In this document: positions 51,720 to 60,408 of the stretch, one piece after another
Layout: every line of letters begins with the position of its first letter
Position numbering within the stretch: position 1 is the first letter of the stretch
Assembly: GCF_000518645.1 (NCBI RefSeq)
Contig: NZ_JADZ01000010.1
Location: forward strand, 186,001-250,000
Reading direction: 5' to 3'
Origin: Curvibacter gracilis ATCC BAA-807
Lineage (GTDB): Bacteria; Pseudomonadota; Gammaproteobacteria; Burkholderiales; Burkholderiaceae_C
Length of the DNA: 64,000 nt
Notes under the pieces: generated by a model
The model's database searches: none
What the model was told of the DNA's origin: nothing
Seen by the model: only the letters and a program-made list of their open reading frames with translations
Made by a program: the position numbers and the translations under genes

Positions 51720-52289
51720 TCAGGAGACGGGCACCAGGCGCTTGATCTTCTGCAATGTATCGGCCAGCGCCTTGGCTACCGGCACCTTGCGTTCGGTGAA
51801 CAGGTGAGACAGCGCCTCGTAATACCAGACGGCCCCCTCAAGCTTGGCGTTGAAGCGGTCAAACACGGCCGGGCCGATGGTGACCAGATCGTCCAGGATG
51901 GCACGGGCATTGTTCAGCTTGTCACACCCTGAGACCAACAAGGCCTCATCAGGCGCACTCTTGAGGTGGGCCAGGTAGGCGCGCTTGCGCTCGGTCCAGG
52001 GCGCCTTGTGGCCTTGTGCGTCGGGCACACCGTCGGTGCAGGCCTGAACCATGGCCAGCACACGGGGGCCGAACTGCTCACCGATTGGCGCCGCGTACTG
52101 CGGCCCGCCATCTTCTAGCACATCGTGCAGCAAGGCGGCAATTTGCTGATCTTCGTCGCCACCGTATTGCGCCACCAGACCTGCCACCGCGACAGGGTGG
52201 GTGATGTAGGGAATGGCGGTGCCTTTGCGCAATTGCCCCTCGTGGGCCGTGGCAGCGAGCGTGATGGCTTGGGTGAATCGCGGGGTCAT
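51720..52289 (-). CDS. HD-domain phosphohydrolase (SpoT-hydrolase-like)
   Basis: A 189-residue protein with the metal-binding pattern of stand-alone (p)ppGpp hydrolases: AHEGQLRKGTAIPYITHPVAV (His), AALLHDVLED (HD), then SGCDKLNNARAILDD (Asp). It could degrade (p)ppGpp or a related nucleotide, which would complement the synthetase-like protein at 37995. A GTG two codons upstream is an alternative start. It is divergent from a diguanylate cyclase gene. Confidence 0.85.
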   Translation of the reverse strand: MTPRFTQAITLAATAHEGQLRKGTAIPYITHPVAVAGLVAQYGGDEDQQIAALLHDVLEDGGPQYAAPIGEQFGPRVLAMVQACTDGVPDAQGHKAPWTERKRAYLAHLKSAPDEALLVSGCDKLNNARAILDDLVTIGPAVFDRFNAKLEGAVWYYEALSHLFTERKVPVAKALADTLQKIKRLVPVS

Positions 52290-52318
52290 TCGCACAGTTT
52301 ACGGGGTGGCCGCATTCT

Positions 52319-53410
52319 GTGGATTATTCCCTTCACGCCTTCGCATCAAAGGTGCAAATTCCACCACTCGATATTCATCGCCAAACCCTGGATCTTGCTT
52401 TATTCTTTGGCAAGCGGCGTGTGCATTATTCAGATCGTCCAATAATCTTGACTACAGTCAATAATTCATCGGCGAAGCCTCTTGAAACGCCCCCGACGCC
52501 CTCGGGGTCTGCTGCTGGTTTTTCGTATGCCATCCTGGACTCGATTGAGCAGGAGATTGCCGTCATTCAAAAAGACGGTCAGATCGTGTACGTCAACAAA
52601 GCCTGGGTCAGGTTTGGTGAGTACAACGGGCTTGCGGGGGCCGATTGGCTGCAATCGAACTACCTCGACATTTGCGCCCATGCTGCGCTGTGCAACGAGC
52701 CGGAAGCACGGGACATCTACTCTGGATTGGTGGCGGTCATCCATGGCGACCGATCTGATTTCTCGTATGAGTATCCGTGCCACAGTCCGGATGAAAAACG
52801 CTGGTTTCTGATGAATGTGGTCGGCCTGAATGGGTATACCGATGACCTGTTTGTCGTCATCCACAGCAATATCACGCAGCGCAAAATGGCGGAGCAACAG
52901 GTGGAGCGGCTTTCCTTGCTCGACCCGCTCACAGGCCTGGCGAATCGCCGGCATTTCATGCAATTTCTGCCTGCCGAGTGGCAACGCAACCGGCGCGACA
53001 GCACCCCCATCAGCCTGATACTGCTGGATATCGATGATTTCAAACACATCAACGACCAGCACGGACACATCGCCGGCGACGCCTGCCTGAAACAAATTGC
53101 CAGCCTGATCGGACGCAACGCCCGACGCCCCGGTGACCTTGTCGTGCGCTGGGGTGGCGAAGAATTCATGCTGGTTCTGGGAAACACGTCCCACGCCACC
53201 GCGTTGCAGATGGCGAAAGAACTCCTTGCCGGGGTTCGACAGATTGAATCGCCGGAGTACGGAAGATGCACCGTCAGCGTGGGGCTCAGCTCAGCCGTTC
53301 CCGCCGACGACGACTGCGAGGCCCTCATACGACAGGCCGACTCCGCCCTGTACCAAGCCAAGAACGCGGGCAAAAACCAGGTGTTCTGCTACGGCGCCAT
53401 CACGCCATGA
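52319..53410 (+). CDS. PAS-GGDEF diguanylate cyclase, start uncertain
   Basis: The PAS domain (GFSYAILDSIEQEIAVIQKDGQIVYVNKAW) begins near residue 67 and ends with FVVIHSNITQRKMAEQQ. The cyclase domain has the motif GGEEF in VVRWGGEEFMLVLG, with an RxxD inhibitory site (RPGD) five residues before it, and DPLTGLANRR and LDIDDFKHINDQHG. No membrane helix is seen, so the enzyme is cytoplasmic. The ATG at 52319 leaves only 29 bp to the divergent HD gene and its first 40 codons look non-coding; in-frame GTG 52421 or TTG 52448 are likelier starts. Confidence 0.9.
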   Translation: MDYSLHAFASKVQIPPLDIHRQTLDLALFFGKRRVHYSDRPIILTTVNNSSAKPLETPPTPSGSAAGFSYAILDSIEQEIAVIQKDGQIVYVNKAWVRFGEYNGLAGADWLQSNYLDICAHAALCNEPEARDIYSGLVAVIHGDRSDFSYEYPCHSPDEKRWFLMNVVGLNGYTDDLFVVIHSNITQRKMAEQQVERLSLLDPLTGLANRRHFMQFLPAEWQRNRRDSTPISLILLDIDDFKHINDQHGHIAGDACLKQIASLIGRNARRPGDLVVRWGGEEFMLVLGNTSHATALQMAKELLAGVRQIESPEYGRCTVSVGLSSAVPADDDCEALIRQADSALYQAKNAGKNQVFCYGAITP

Positions 53411-53573
53411 TGTGCCTGAAGAACGCACCATTTTTGTGTGATTGCAGCAACATTTGACCCAGGCCATCCCAGCACCGGCATGAATGATATATAAATAAAT
53501 TGTAAAATCATTTTTTTCATCTATATCACCCTGGGAGACTGACAACCCCCAGGACATGCCGAAGGAGACAGCC

Positions 53574-55334
53574 ATGCAGATCAACAACATCAGTGTCAAG
53601 ACGCGCCTGTGGGTGACGTTCACGGCCCTCATCGTCCTGATGATGGTGCTGTCGGGCTGGGCTCAATACCGCTCCAATGCCAGCCTGAGTGCAGCGCTTG
53701 AAGAGGTCGTCAGCACCGACATCAAGGTGGTGGCGGCCACTCGCTGGAACGATGGCACCTCGGCCGCGCTGGCCATCACCGTGGCAGCGGTGCTGTCCAC
53801 CGACGAGCAAAGCTCACAACGCCTCACCAACGATGGCAAGGTTCTGGTCGAGCGCAACACCAAGATGCTCAAGACCATGGCGGATCTGATCAGCCGCCCC
53901 GATGAGAAAGCGGCGCTCGACAACCTGAGCAATGAACGCAAACCTGTGCTGGCGGCATTGGGCAAAGCCAACGAACTCAAAAAGGCGGGTGACATGGCAG
54001 GCGCCAAGGACGCCGCCGAAAAAGACCTGGTCCCCTTGACCACGACCTATCTGCAGCACCAGCGGGAGTTTGTGCAGATGCTCGAGAAGAACCGCGACGC
54101 CACCGTCCAGGAAGCACAAGATGCGCGCCGTCAAAACGCCATCACCAGCACCGTCACCGGCTTGATCGTGGCACTCGGTGTGTTGTTCATTGCCGCCCAA
54201 CTGGTGCGCTCGATCACCCAGCCGCTGGCACAGGCCGTGGACCTGGCCCAGGGCATCGCCAAGGGCGACCTGACCCATGACACCCGCACTGAACGCCAGG
54301 ATGAATTCGGCGTGCTGCTCAATGCCATGTCGGGCATGGCCGCCCAACTGCGCTCGGTGGTCGGTGAGGTGCGCACCGGCGTGGATGCTTTGACCGTGGC
54401 CTCGGTCGAGATTGCCAATGGCAACCAGGACCTGTCTTCGCGCACGGAACAAACGGCCAGCAACCTGCAGCAGACCGCAGCCAGCATGGAGCAACTGACC
54501 AGCACCGTGAACCAATCAGCCGACACGGCCCGCCAGGCCAATCAACTGGCCGGCACCGCGGCCCATGCAGCCACCCGGGGTGGCGATGTCGTGGCCCAGG
54601 TGGTGAGCAGCATGCAGCAGATCACCGAGAGCTCGCGCAAGATCGCCGACATCATCGGCGTGATCGATGGCATCGCCTTCCAAACCAACATCCTGGCACT
54701 CAACGCGGCCGTGGAAGCTGCACGCGCGGGCGAACAGGGCAGGGGCTTTGCCGTGGTGGCCGGCGAGGTGCGCAGCCTGGCGGGCCGCAGTGCTGAAGCC
54801 GCCAAGGAGATCAAGACCCTGATCAACGCCTCGGTCGAGAACGTCGAATCCGGCTCGCAGCAAGTGGCCGATGCCGGCGCCGCCATGGCCGAGATCGTCA
54901 GCAGCGTGCGCCGCGTCACCGATCTGATCGGCGAAATCACGGCCTCGTCTGACGAGCAGCGCTCGGGCATCTCCCAAGTGAACGCGGCAGTGGGCCAGCT
55001 TGATCAGATGACCCAGCAAAACGCAGCGCTGGTGGAAGAAAGCGCCGCTGCAGCAGCATCCCTGCGCGACCAGGCCCAGCGCCTGACTGAAGTGGTGTCC
55101 GTGTTCAACCTGGGCCAGGGCCATGCCCCTGCCGCGCGCTCGCTGGCTCAGAGCCCCAGGGCCTCTGCCGCACCGGCCCCGACCGCGCTGCGCAGTGCAC
55201 CGCGCCCCAGCCTGAGCGCCAGCAAGGCGCCAGCCGCCAGCGCCACCAGCCCCCGGGCGGCCCTGCCATCGGCCAGCGCCAGCGCCAGCGCCGCGCCCAA
55301 GGCCGGCAACGAAGACGACTGGACCTCGTTCTGA
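53574..55334 (+). CDS. Methyl-accepting chemotaxis protein
   Basis: A 586-residue receptor with helix 1 at about 12-30 ([20 protein letters not shown]), a helical periplasmic domain ([18 protein letters not shown] onward), helix 2 near 190-210 ([21 protein letters not shown]) and HAMP. The conserved tip is near 360-415 ([37 protein letters not shown]). The end, EDDWTSF, resembles the CheR/CheB-docking pentapeptide NWETF, so it may be a high-abundance-type receptor. AAGGAG precedes the ATG. The 160-bp region upstream is very AT-rich (TATATAAATAAATTG) and is the promoter. Confidence 0.93.
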   Translation: MQINNISVKTRLWVTFTALIVLMMVLSGWAQYRSNASLSAALEEVVSTDIKVVAATRWNDGTSAALAITVAAVLSTDEQSSQRLTNDGKVLVERNTKMLKTMADLISRPDEKAALDNLSNERKPVLAALGKANELKKAGDMAGAKDAAEKDLVPLTTTYLQHQREFVQMLEKNRDATVQEAQDARRQNAITSTVTGLIVALGVLFIAAQLVRSITQPLAQAVDLAQGIAKGDLTHDTRTERQDEFGVLLNAMSGMAAQLRSVVGEVRTGVDALTVASVEIANGNQDLSSRTEQTASNLQQTAASMEQLTSTVNQSADTARQANQLAGTAAHAATRGGDVVAQVVSSMQQITESSRKIADIIGVIDGIAFQTNILALNAAVEAARAGEQGRGFAVVAGEVRSLAGRSAEAAKEIKTLINASVENVESGSQQVADAGAAMAEIVSSVRRVTDLIGEITASSDEQRSGISQVNAAVGQLDQMTQQNAALVEESAAAAASLRDQAQRLTEVVSVFNLGQGHAPAARSLAQSPRASAAPAPTALRSAPRPSLSASKAPAASATSPRAALPSASASASAAPKAGNEDDWTSF

Positions 55335-55397
55335 GCGCCTGGTCCAAAGCGGCCCCTGGGGCCGCGCCTGTGCACTGCGCTGACTAGAATCCGGGCG

Positions 55398-56435
55398 ATG
55401 AGCATCGCCCCCAGCCCCTCCAAGCGCACCCGCCGTGGCAGCGGTGCGGTCACCCTGCACGAGGTGGCTCAAAAAGCAGGCGTCGCCCCCATCACGGCCT
55501 CGCGCGCCCTCAATTCCCCCGACAAGGTTTCGCCCGATGTGCTGCAGCGGGTCAACCAGGCCGTGCAGCTTCTGGGCTATGTGCCCAATCGTCTCGCCGG
55601 TGGTCTGGCCTCCACACGCAGCCGCCTGGTCGCCGCGCTGGTCCCCACCATGGCGGGGCCCGTGTTCCTGCAGACCGTGGCCTCATTGACCCAGGCCCTG
55701 GCCGAAAAAGGCTACCAGCTGATGCTGGGCCAGACCGGGTATGCAGACCCCCAATCCGGCGAAGACCTGATGCTCGAAGCCCTGATCGGACGCCGGCCCG
55801 ACGGCATCGTGCTGACAGGCACCCTGCACTCGGCGCAGGCCCGGCAGCGATTGCGTGCCGCCGGTATCCCGGTGGTCGAGACCTGGGACCTCGGCGATCG
55901 CCCGATCGACATGCTGGTGGGTTTCTCGCACGAAGGGGTCGGGCGCTCGGTGGCCAAGTTCTTTCATGCCAAGGGTTGGCGGCACTGGGCCCTGGTGGCC
56001 GGTGACGATCCGCGCTCACAGCGGCGGCAACAGGCCTTTGGCCAGGCTGCGCTCGAATTCGGCCTGCCCCCTGTTGCGGTGGTCTCTGTCCCCGCCCCAA
56101 CCACCCTCCAAAGTGGCCGCCTGGCCCTGCGCCAACTGCTGCAGGACCAGCCTGCGGTAGAGGCCGTGTTCTGCAGCTCCGACCTGCTGGCCCTCGGCGT
56201 GCTGACCGAGGCCCGGGCGCAGGGCAGGGCGGTGCCCGGCCAGGTCGCCGTGATGGGCTTTGGCGACCTGGACTTCGCGGCCGATCTGGAGCCCGCGCTC
56301 AGCACCGTGCGGATCGACGGCGCCACCATGGGGCGCCAGGCCGCACGCTTCATCATGGAACGCGCCGAGGGGCGAGAGGTGGTCCAGCCCGTGGTCGACA
56401 TCGGTTTCACCCTGGTGGAACGCAGCAGCACCTGA
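55398..56435 (+). CDS. LacI/GntR-type transcriptional repressor
   Basis: A 345-residue regulator. The N-terminal helix-turn-helix (about 18-40) is VTLHEVAQKAGVAPITASRALN, with hinge helix YVPNRLAGGLAS. The periplasmic-binding-like core follows: LVAALVPTMAGPVFLQ, RRPDGIVLTG and VAVMGFGDLDFAADLEPALSTVRIDG. It is of the gluconate-repressor subgroup. It sits 125 bp upstream of glucarate dehydratase on the same strand. Two operator-like palindromes lie between them, so it most likely represses gudD and responds to a sugar acid. Confidence 0.92.
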   Translation: MSIAPSPSKRTRRGSGAVTLHEVAQKAGVAPITASRALNSPDKVSPDVLQRVNQAVQLLGYVPNRLAGGLASTRSRLVAALVPTMAGPVFLQTVASLTQALAEKGYQLMLGQTGYADPQSGEDLMLEALIGRRPDGIVLTGTLHSAQARQRLRAAGIPVVETWDLGDRPIDMLVGFSHEGVGRSVAKFFHAKGWRHWALVAGDDPRSQRRQQAFGQAALEFGLPPVAVVSVPAPTTLQSGRLALRQLLQDQPAVEAVFCSSDLLALGVLTEARAQGRAVPGQVAVMGFGDLDFAADLEPALSTVRIDGATMGRQAARFIMERAEGREVVQPVVDIGFTLVERSST

Positions 56436-56478
56436 CGCCCCAGGCGGCGGTACAGGGCAGGACTTTGCGAAGTGCAAA

Positions 56479-56514
56479 TGGTAGCGTTATCATTCAACCA
56501 TGGTAGCGCTACCA
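56479..56514. promoter_or_regulatory. Tandem LacI-type operators before gudD
   Basis: TGGTAGCGCTACCA (56501-56514) is a perfect 14-bp palindrome with a central CG, as LacI/GntR operators have. TGGTAGCGTTATCA (56479-56492) is a related imperfect site. Their centres are 22 bp apart, two helical turns, so two dimers could bind the same face. Confidence 0.8.
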
Positions 56515-56560
56515 AACCTCATCAGGCGGCGCTGCATCCTTCCATTCAACAGGCCCCACC

Positions 56561-57895
56561 ATGCCCATCCACTCCACCCCCACCATCACCGAACTGCGTG
56601 TCATCCCCGTGGCAGGGCGCGACAGCATGCTGCTGAACCTCAGCGGCGCCCATGGCCCGTTTTTCACCCGCAACCTGCTGATCCTGACCGACAGCGCTGG
56701 CCGCACCGGCGTGGGCGAAGTGCCCGGTGGGGAAAAGATCCGCCAGACCCTGGAAGACGCGCGTGAACTGGTCGTCGGCCAGGCCCTGGGTTCGCAACAG
56801 CGTGTACTGCAAGAGGTTCAGCAACGTTTTGCCGACCGTGACAGCGGTGGCCGCGGCCTGCAGACCTTTGACCTGCGCACCACCATCCATGCCGTCACCG
56901 CCATCGAGTCGGCCCTGCTTGACCTGCTCGGACAACACCTGGGGGTGCCGGTCGCCGCCTTGCTGGGCGAGGGGCAGCAACGGCAAGAGGTCGAGATGCT
57001 GGGCTACCTGTTCTACGTGGGTGACCGCACCCAGACCGATCTGCCTTATCAGAGCGAGCCGGGCGCGGCCGATGCCTGGTCCCGCCTGCGCCACGAAAAA
57101 GCCCTCACCCCCGAGGCCATCGTGCGCCTGGCCGAAGCCGCCCGTGAGCGCTATGGTTTCAACGATTTCAAGCTCAAGGGCGGCGTGCTGCGCGGCGATG
57201 AAGAGGTGGAGGCCGTGCGCGCCTTGCACGAGCGTTTTCCGCAGGCCCGCGTCACACTGGACCCGAACGGCGGCTGGCTGCTCAAGGATGCCATCCGACT
57301 GATGCGCGACATGCGGGGCGTGGTGGCCTACGCCGAAGACCCTTGCGGTGCCGAAGACGGCTTCTCGGGGCGCGAGGTGATGGCCGAGTTCCGCCGTGCC
57401 ACCGGCCTGCCCACCGCCACCAACATGATCGCCACCGATTGGCGCCAGCTGAGCCACGCCCTGGCCCTGCAATCGGTCGACATCCCGCTGGCCGACCCCC
57501 ATTTCTGGACCATGGCCGGCAGCGTGCGGGTGGCCCAGACCTGCCGTGACTGGGGTCTGACCTGGGGATCACACTCGAACAACCACTTTGATGTGTCGCT
57601 GGCCATGTTCACCCATGTGGGCGCGGCAGCACCCGGCAAGGTCACCGCCATCGACACCCACTGGATCTGGCAGGACGGCCAGCGTCTCACCCGCGACCCC
57701 TTGCAGATCGTGGACGGCAAAGTGCAAGTACCGCAAAAGCCAGGGCTCGGCGTGGAGCTCGACATGGTCGAGGTCGACAAGGCTCACCAACTGTACCTGC
57801 AGCACGGGCTGGGCTCGCGCGACGATGCGGTGGCCATGCAATACCTGATCCCGGGCTGGCAATTCAACCCCAAGCGCCCGGCACTCGACCGCTGA
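56561..57895 (+). CDS. gudD: Glucarate dehydratase
   Basis: A 444-residue enolase-superfamily enzyme that converts D-glucarate to 5-keto-4-deoxyglucarate. The catalytic Lys pair is in [10 protein letters not shown]; the metal ligands are Asp in TLDPNGGW, Glu in YAEDPCGAE and Asn in ATNMIATDW; the general-base His is in [18 protein letters not shown]. The ADPHFW segment fits GudD rather than mandelate racemase. No dehydratase-dependent aldolase or transporter is adjacent, so the rest of the route lies elsewhere. A 9-bp hairpin follows the stop. Confidence 0.95.
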   Translation: MPIHSTPTITELRVIPVAGRDSMLLNLSGAHGPFFTRNLLILTDSAGRTGVGEVPGGEKIRQTLEDARELVVGQALGSQQRVLQEVQQRFADRDSGGRGLQTFDLRTTIHAVTAIESALLDLLGQHLGVPVAALLGEGQQRQEVEMLGYLFYVGDRTQTDLPYQSEPGAADAWSRLRHEKALTPEAIVRLAEAARERYGFNDFKLKGGVLRGDEEVEAVRALHERFPQARVTLDPNGGWLLKDAIRLMRDMRGVVAYAEDPCGAEDGFSGREVMAEFRRATGLPTATNMIATDWRQLSHALALQSVDIPLADPHFWTMAGSVRVAQTCRDWGLTWGSHSNNHFDVSLAMFTHVGAAAPGKVTAIDTHWIWQDGQRLTRDPLQIVDGKVQVPQKPGLGVELDMVEVDKAHQLYLQHGLGSRDDAVAMQYLIPGWQFNPKRPALDR

Positions 57896-57910
57896 ACCTT
57901 CAAACCCCGG

Positions 57911-57933
57911 CAACCCCTGACGCCCAGGGGTTG
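57911..57933 (+). terminator. Terminator-like hairpin after gudD
   Basis: CAACCCCTG, a five-base loop, then CAGGGGTTG forms a perfect 9-bp stem 15 bp after the gudD stop. No T-run follows, so it may stabilise the 3' end rather than terminate. Confidence 0.55.
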
Positions 57934-58019
57934 CAGCGCCGTGCTAGATTGCAACTGTTTGTTGCAGGCCTGCGCCATTCCCGTGGGCCCAACGGCCTCA
58001 ACCCTTCTGGAGACCCACC

Positions 58020-58469
58020 ATGCAAACCCGTCAACTGCTGAAAATCGCCGCCCTGGCTGCCGGACTGACCCTCGCGCTCGCAGGTTGCAGCGCGCTTTCC
58101 ACAGGCAACAGCAACACCGTGGTGTTGGGCGGCAACCTCAGCGGTGCCAGCGAAGTGCCCCCGGTGAACACCGCCGGCTCTGGCACCGTTGAGGCCCGCT
58201 TCGACAAGAGCACCCAGGTGTTGACCTGGAAGGTCAGCTTCACGGGCCTCAGTGGCCCTGCCACCGCCGCCCACTTCCACGGCCCGGCCGCACCCGGCAG
58301 CAATGCCGGCGTGGTGATCCCGTTTGCGGGCAGCACCAGCCCCATCGAAGGCAGCGCCACCCTGACACCGGCCCAGGCCGCCGACCTGCTGGCAGGCAAG
58401 TGGTACGCCAATGTGCACACCGCCGCCAACAAGGGCGGCGAGGTGCGCGCCCAGATCAGCGTGCGCTGA
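58020..58469 (+). CDS. CHRD-domain lipoprotein
   Basis: A 149-residue lipoprotein with lipobox ALAGCS (Cys at about 23). The CHRD domain fills the rest: LSGASEVPPVNTAGSGTVEARFD, LTWKVSFTGLSGPATAAHFHGPA and LAGKWYANVHTAANKGGEVRAQI. This fold is known from the animal protein chordin; the bacterial function is unknown, and the conserved histidines may bind metal. GGAG precedes the ATG. Confidence 0.9.
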   Translation: MQTRQLLKIAALAAGLTLALAGCSALSTGNSNTVVLGGNLSGASEVPPVNTAGSGTVEARFDKSTQVLTWKVSFTGLSGPATAAHFHGPAAPGSNAGVVIPFAGSTSPIEGSATLTPAQAADLLAGKWYANVHTAANKGGEVRAQISVR

Positions 58470-58565
58470 ACCAGGGACGCTGCAGAGCCGCACGAAGCGG
58501 CATCAAGCGCTTGGCGGCAGCAGGGCTGCGTATGATGGACATCCGTCCTGACCCGGAACCCTGCC

Positions 58566-58979
58566 ATGCTCGACTCGCTGCCCAGTTTCTTCATCCAATG
58601 GGCCATCACCTCGCTTTCGCTGTGGGTGGCCAGCCATGTTTTCAAAGGCCTGCGCTTTGCCGATACCGGCTCGTTGGTCGTGGCGGCGCTGCTGCTGGGT
58701 TTTGCCAATGCCGTGCTGCGTCCGCTGCTGTTCGTGCTGACGCTGCCGCTCACGGTACTCACCCTGGGCATCTTTGTGCTGGTGCTCAACGCCTTGATGC
58801 TGATGCTGGTGTCCGCCCTGGTGAAGGGCTTTCAGCTCTCGGGCTTCTGGACCGCCTTCTTTGCCAGCATGTTCATCGGTGTGCTCAGCTTCCTGCTGAG
58901 CATGGTGCTGGCGGGGGGTGACTGGTCGTGGCAAGCCCCCGTGCCCATGCCCACCCCGGGCACCGGCCAGTGGCTGTGA
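58566..58979 (+). CDS. Phage-holin-family (type IV) small membrane protein
   Basis: A 137-residue integral membrane protein with four hydrophobic segments: FIQWAITSLSLWVASHVF, LVVAALLLGFANAVLRPLL, LTLPLTVLTLGIFVLVLNALMLMLVSAL and FFASMFIGVLSFLLSMVLAG. The N-R-PLL and LTLG patterns are typical of the phage_holin_4_2 family, which is widespread on chromosomes and has no proven holin role there. No lysis genes are near. Confidence 0.88.
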   Translation: MLDSLPSFFIQWAITSLSLWVASHVFKGLRFADTGSLVVAALLLGFANAVLRPLLFVLTLPLTVLTLGIFVLVLNALMLMLVSALVKGFQLSGFWTAFFASMFIGVLSFLLSMVLAGGDWSWQAPVPMPTPGTGQWL

Positions 58980-59001
58980 CGCGCGATCGGGTCGGGCCGG
59001 C

Positions 59002-60396
59002 TCAAGCCGCCATGAAACCGAGATTGCGCGTGCTGTAGTTCGCGAGATTGGGCATCACACTGGCCAGGTCGGTGGCCGACACACCAAACCAGCTGGCCAG
59101 GGTGGCGCCATATTGGTCCACCGACAGACTGGGCAGCAGCCGCCCCTGACCGACATCATCGGGCCCGCCATTGGCCACCACGGGCGGTGTGCCCACAAAT
59201 GAACGCCCATTCACCGCATCGCCCACCACAAAGTGCATGCTGCCCCAGCCGTGGTCGCTGCCGTCGTTGTTGCCCACCAGGGTGCGGCCAAAATCCGAGG
59301 CGGTGAAGGCCGTGACCTGTCGGGACACACCCAACTCCACCGTGGCCTGATGGAAGGCCCCCAGCGCATCACCCAGCGTCTTCATGAGCGCGGGGTGTTG
59401 GGAGACCAGACCATCGTGCGTGTCAAAGCCGCCCATGGAAACGAAGAAGACCTGTCGCTTGGCCCCCAGGCTCGAGCGGGCCGCCACCATGCGTGCCACC
59501 AGCTTGAGCTGGTCGGCCAGGCTGTTGCCGCTCGGAAAGGGCGTGCTCAGGGTGGCCCCCGCCAGCGCGCTGCTCAATTGGCTGTTGGCGGCGATGGAAC
59601 GCGCGGCCACCCGGGCGTATTCATTTTCAAACAGGTGCACCCGGCTGGAGGTCATCAGCTGTTGCAGCGTGCGAGAACAACTGGCTGAGCCGAACAAAGG
59701 TGTCTGCAATCCATTGACGGCCACCGAACCGCCGCTGGAGACCTGGTATTGCACCGCACTGTGACCCGACAGGTACACCGCATTGCCCCCGACGCCGATG
59801 CAGGTGAAGGTGGCATTGCCGTTGCCCGAGGCAAACAGGTCGCCCAGCCGCCCACCCCAACCCGACGCCGCCCCCTCAGGCGACGACGATTGCCAGAACG
59901 ACTGCTGATCGTTGTGCGAGAACAGCTTGGGGGGCAAGGGCACCGAGCCCGCCTGGTATTGGGCCTTGGTCGTGGGTTGAATCAGACTGCCCACATTGAG
60001 CAACACCGACATCTGCCCGGCGTTGAACAAGGGCAGCAGCGGGTCCAGGCCCGGCGCCAACGCATACTGACGCCCATTGGGCAGGGCCGTGGTCGGGTTC
60101 AGCACCAGCGGGGTCAGGCTGTCCCGGGCAATCGCCAACGGAGCGCGAAACTGCAGCATGGCGTTGTAGCTCGTCGGGTCATAGGTGACCAGCGTGTTGG
60201 CGTAGTCATTGCCGCCGTACAGAAACACGCAGACCAGCGCTTTGTAATCGGTGGCCGTGGCCGCCGCAGCCTCGCCCATGGCGGCCAGGCTCATGGCAAA
60301 TGGCGTGGCCCCGGCAGCCACCGACAGGGCCGCTCCGCGCTTCAGAAAGGCCCGGCGCGACGCGTTGTCAGGCGGAACATGGGGAAAGTGGTTCAT
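59002..60396 (-). CDS. DUF1501 family protein, Tat-exported
   Basis: A 464-residue protein of the DUF1501 (sulfatase-like fold) family. A twin-arginine signal, SRRAFLKRGAALSVAAGATPF, is at about 13-33. Family parts include LVCVFLYGGNDYANTLV, LFSHNDQQSFWQ, VSMGGFDTHDG and TASDFGRTLVGNNDGSDHGWGSMHFVVGD, with Asp/His residues like those of metal-dependent hydrolases of the alkaline-phosphatase clan. Its partner, DUF1800, is 12 bp upstream. The pair is common and its substrate is not known. Confidence 0.9.
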   Translation of the reverse strand: MNHFPHVPPDNASRRAFLKRGAALSVAAGATPFAMSLAAMGEAAAATATDYKALVCVFLYGGNDYANTLVTYDPTSYNAMLQFRAPLAIARDSLTPLVLNPTTALPNGRQYALAPGLDPLLPLFNAGQMSVLLNVGSLIQPTTKAQYQAGSVPLPPKLFSHNDQQSFWQSSSPEGAASGWGGRLGDLFASGNGNATFTCIGVGGNAVYLSGHSAVQYQVSSGGSVAVNGLQTPLFGSASCSRTLQQLMTSSRVHLFENEYARVAARSIAANSQLSSALAGATLSTPFPSGNSLADQLKLVARMVAARSSLGAKRQVFFVSMGGFDTHDGLVSQHPALMKTLGDALGAFHQATVELGVSRQVTAFTASDFGRTLVGNNDGSDHGWGSMHFVVGDAVNGRSFVGTPPVVANGGPDDVGQGRLLPSLSVDQYGATLASWFGVSATDLASVMPNLANYSTRNLGFMAA

Positions 60397-60408
60397 GGCC
60401 GTCCTGCC

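Noticed and set aside
58566-58979. Prophage remnant suggested by the holin-family protein
   Set aside because: No other phage gene is near, and this family is common on chromosomes.
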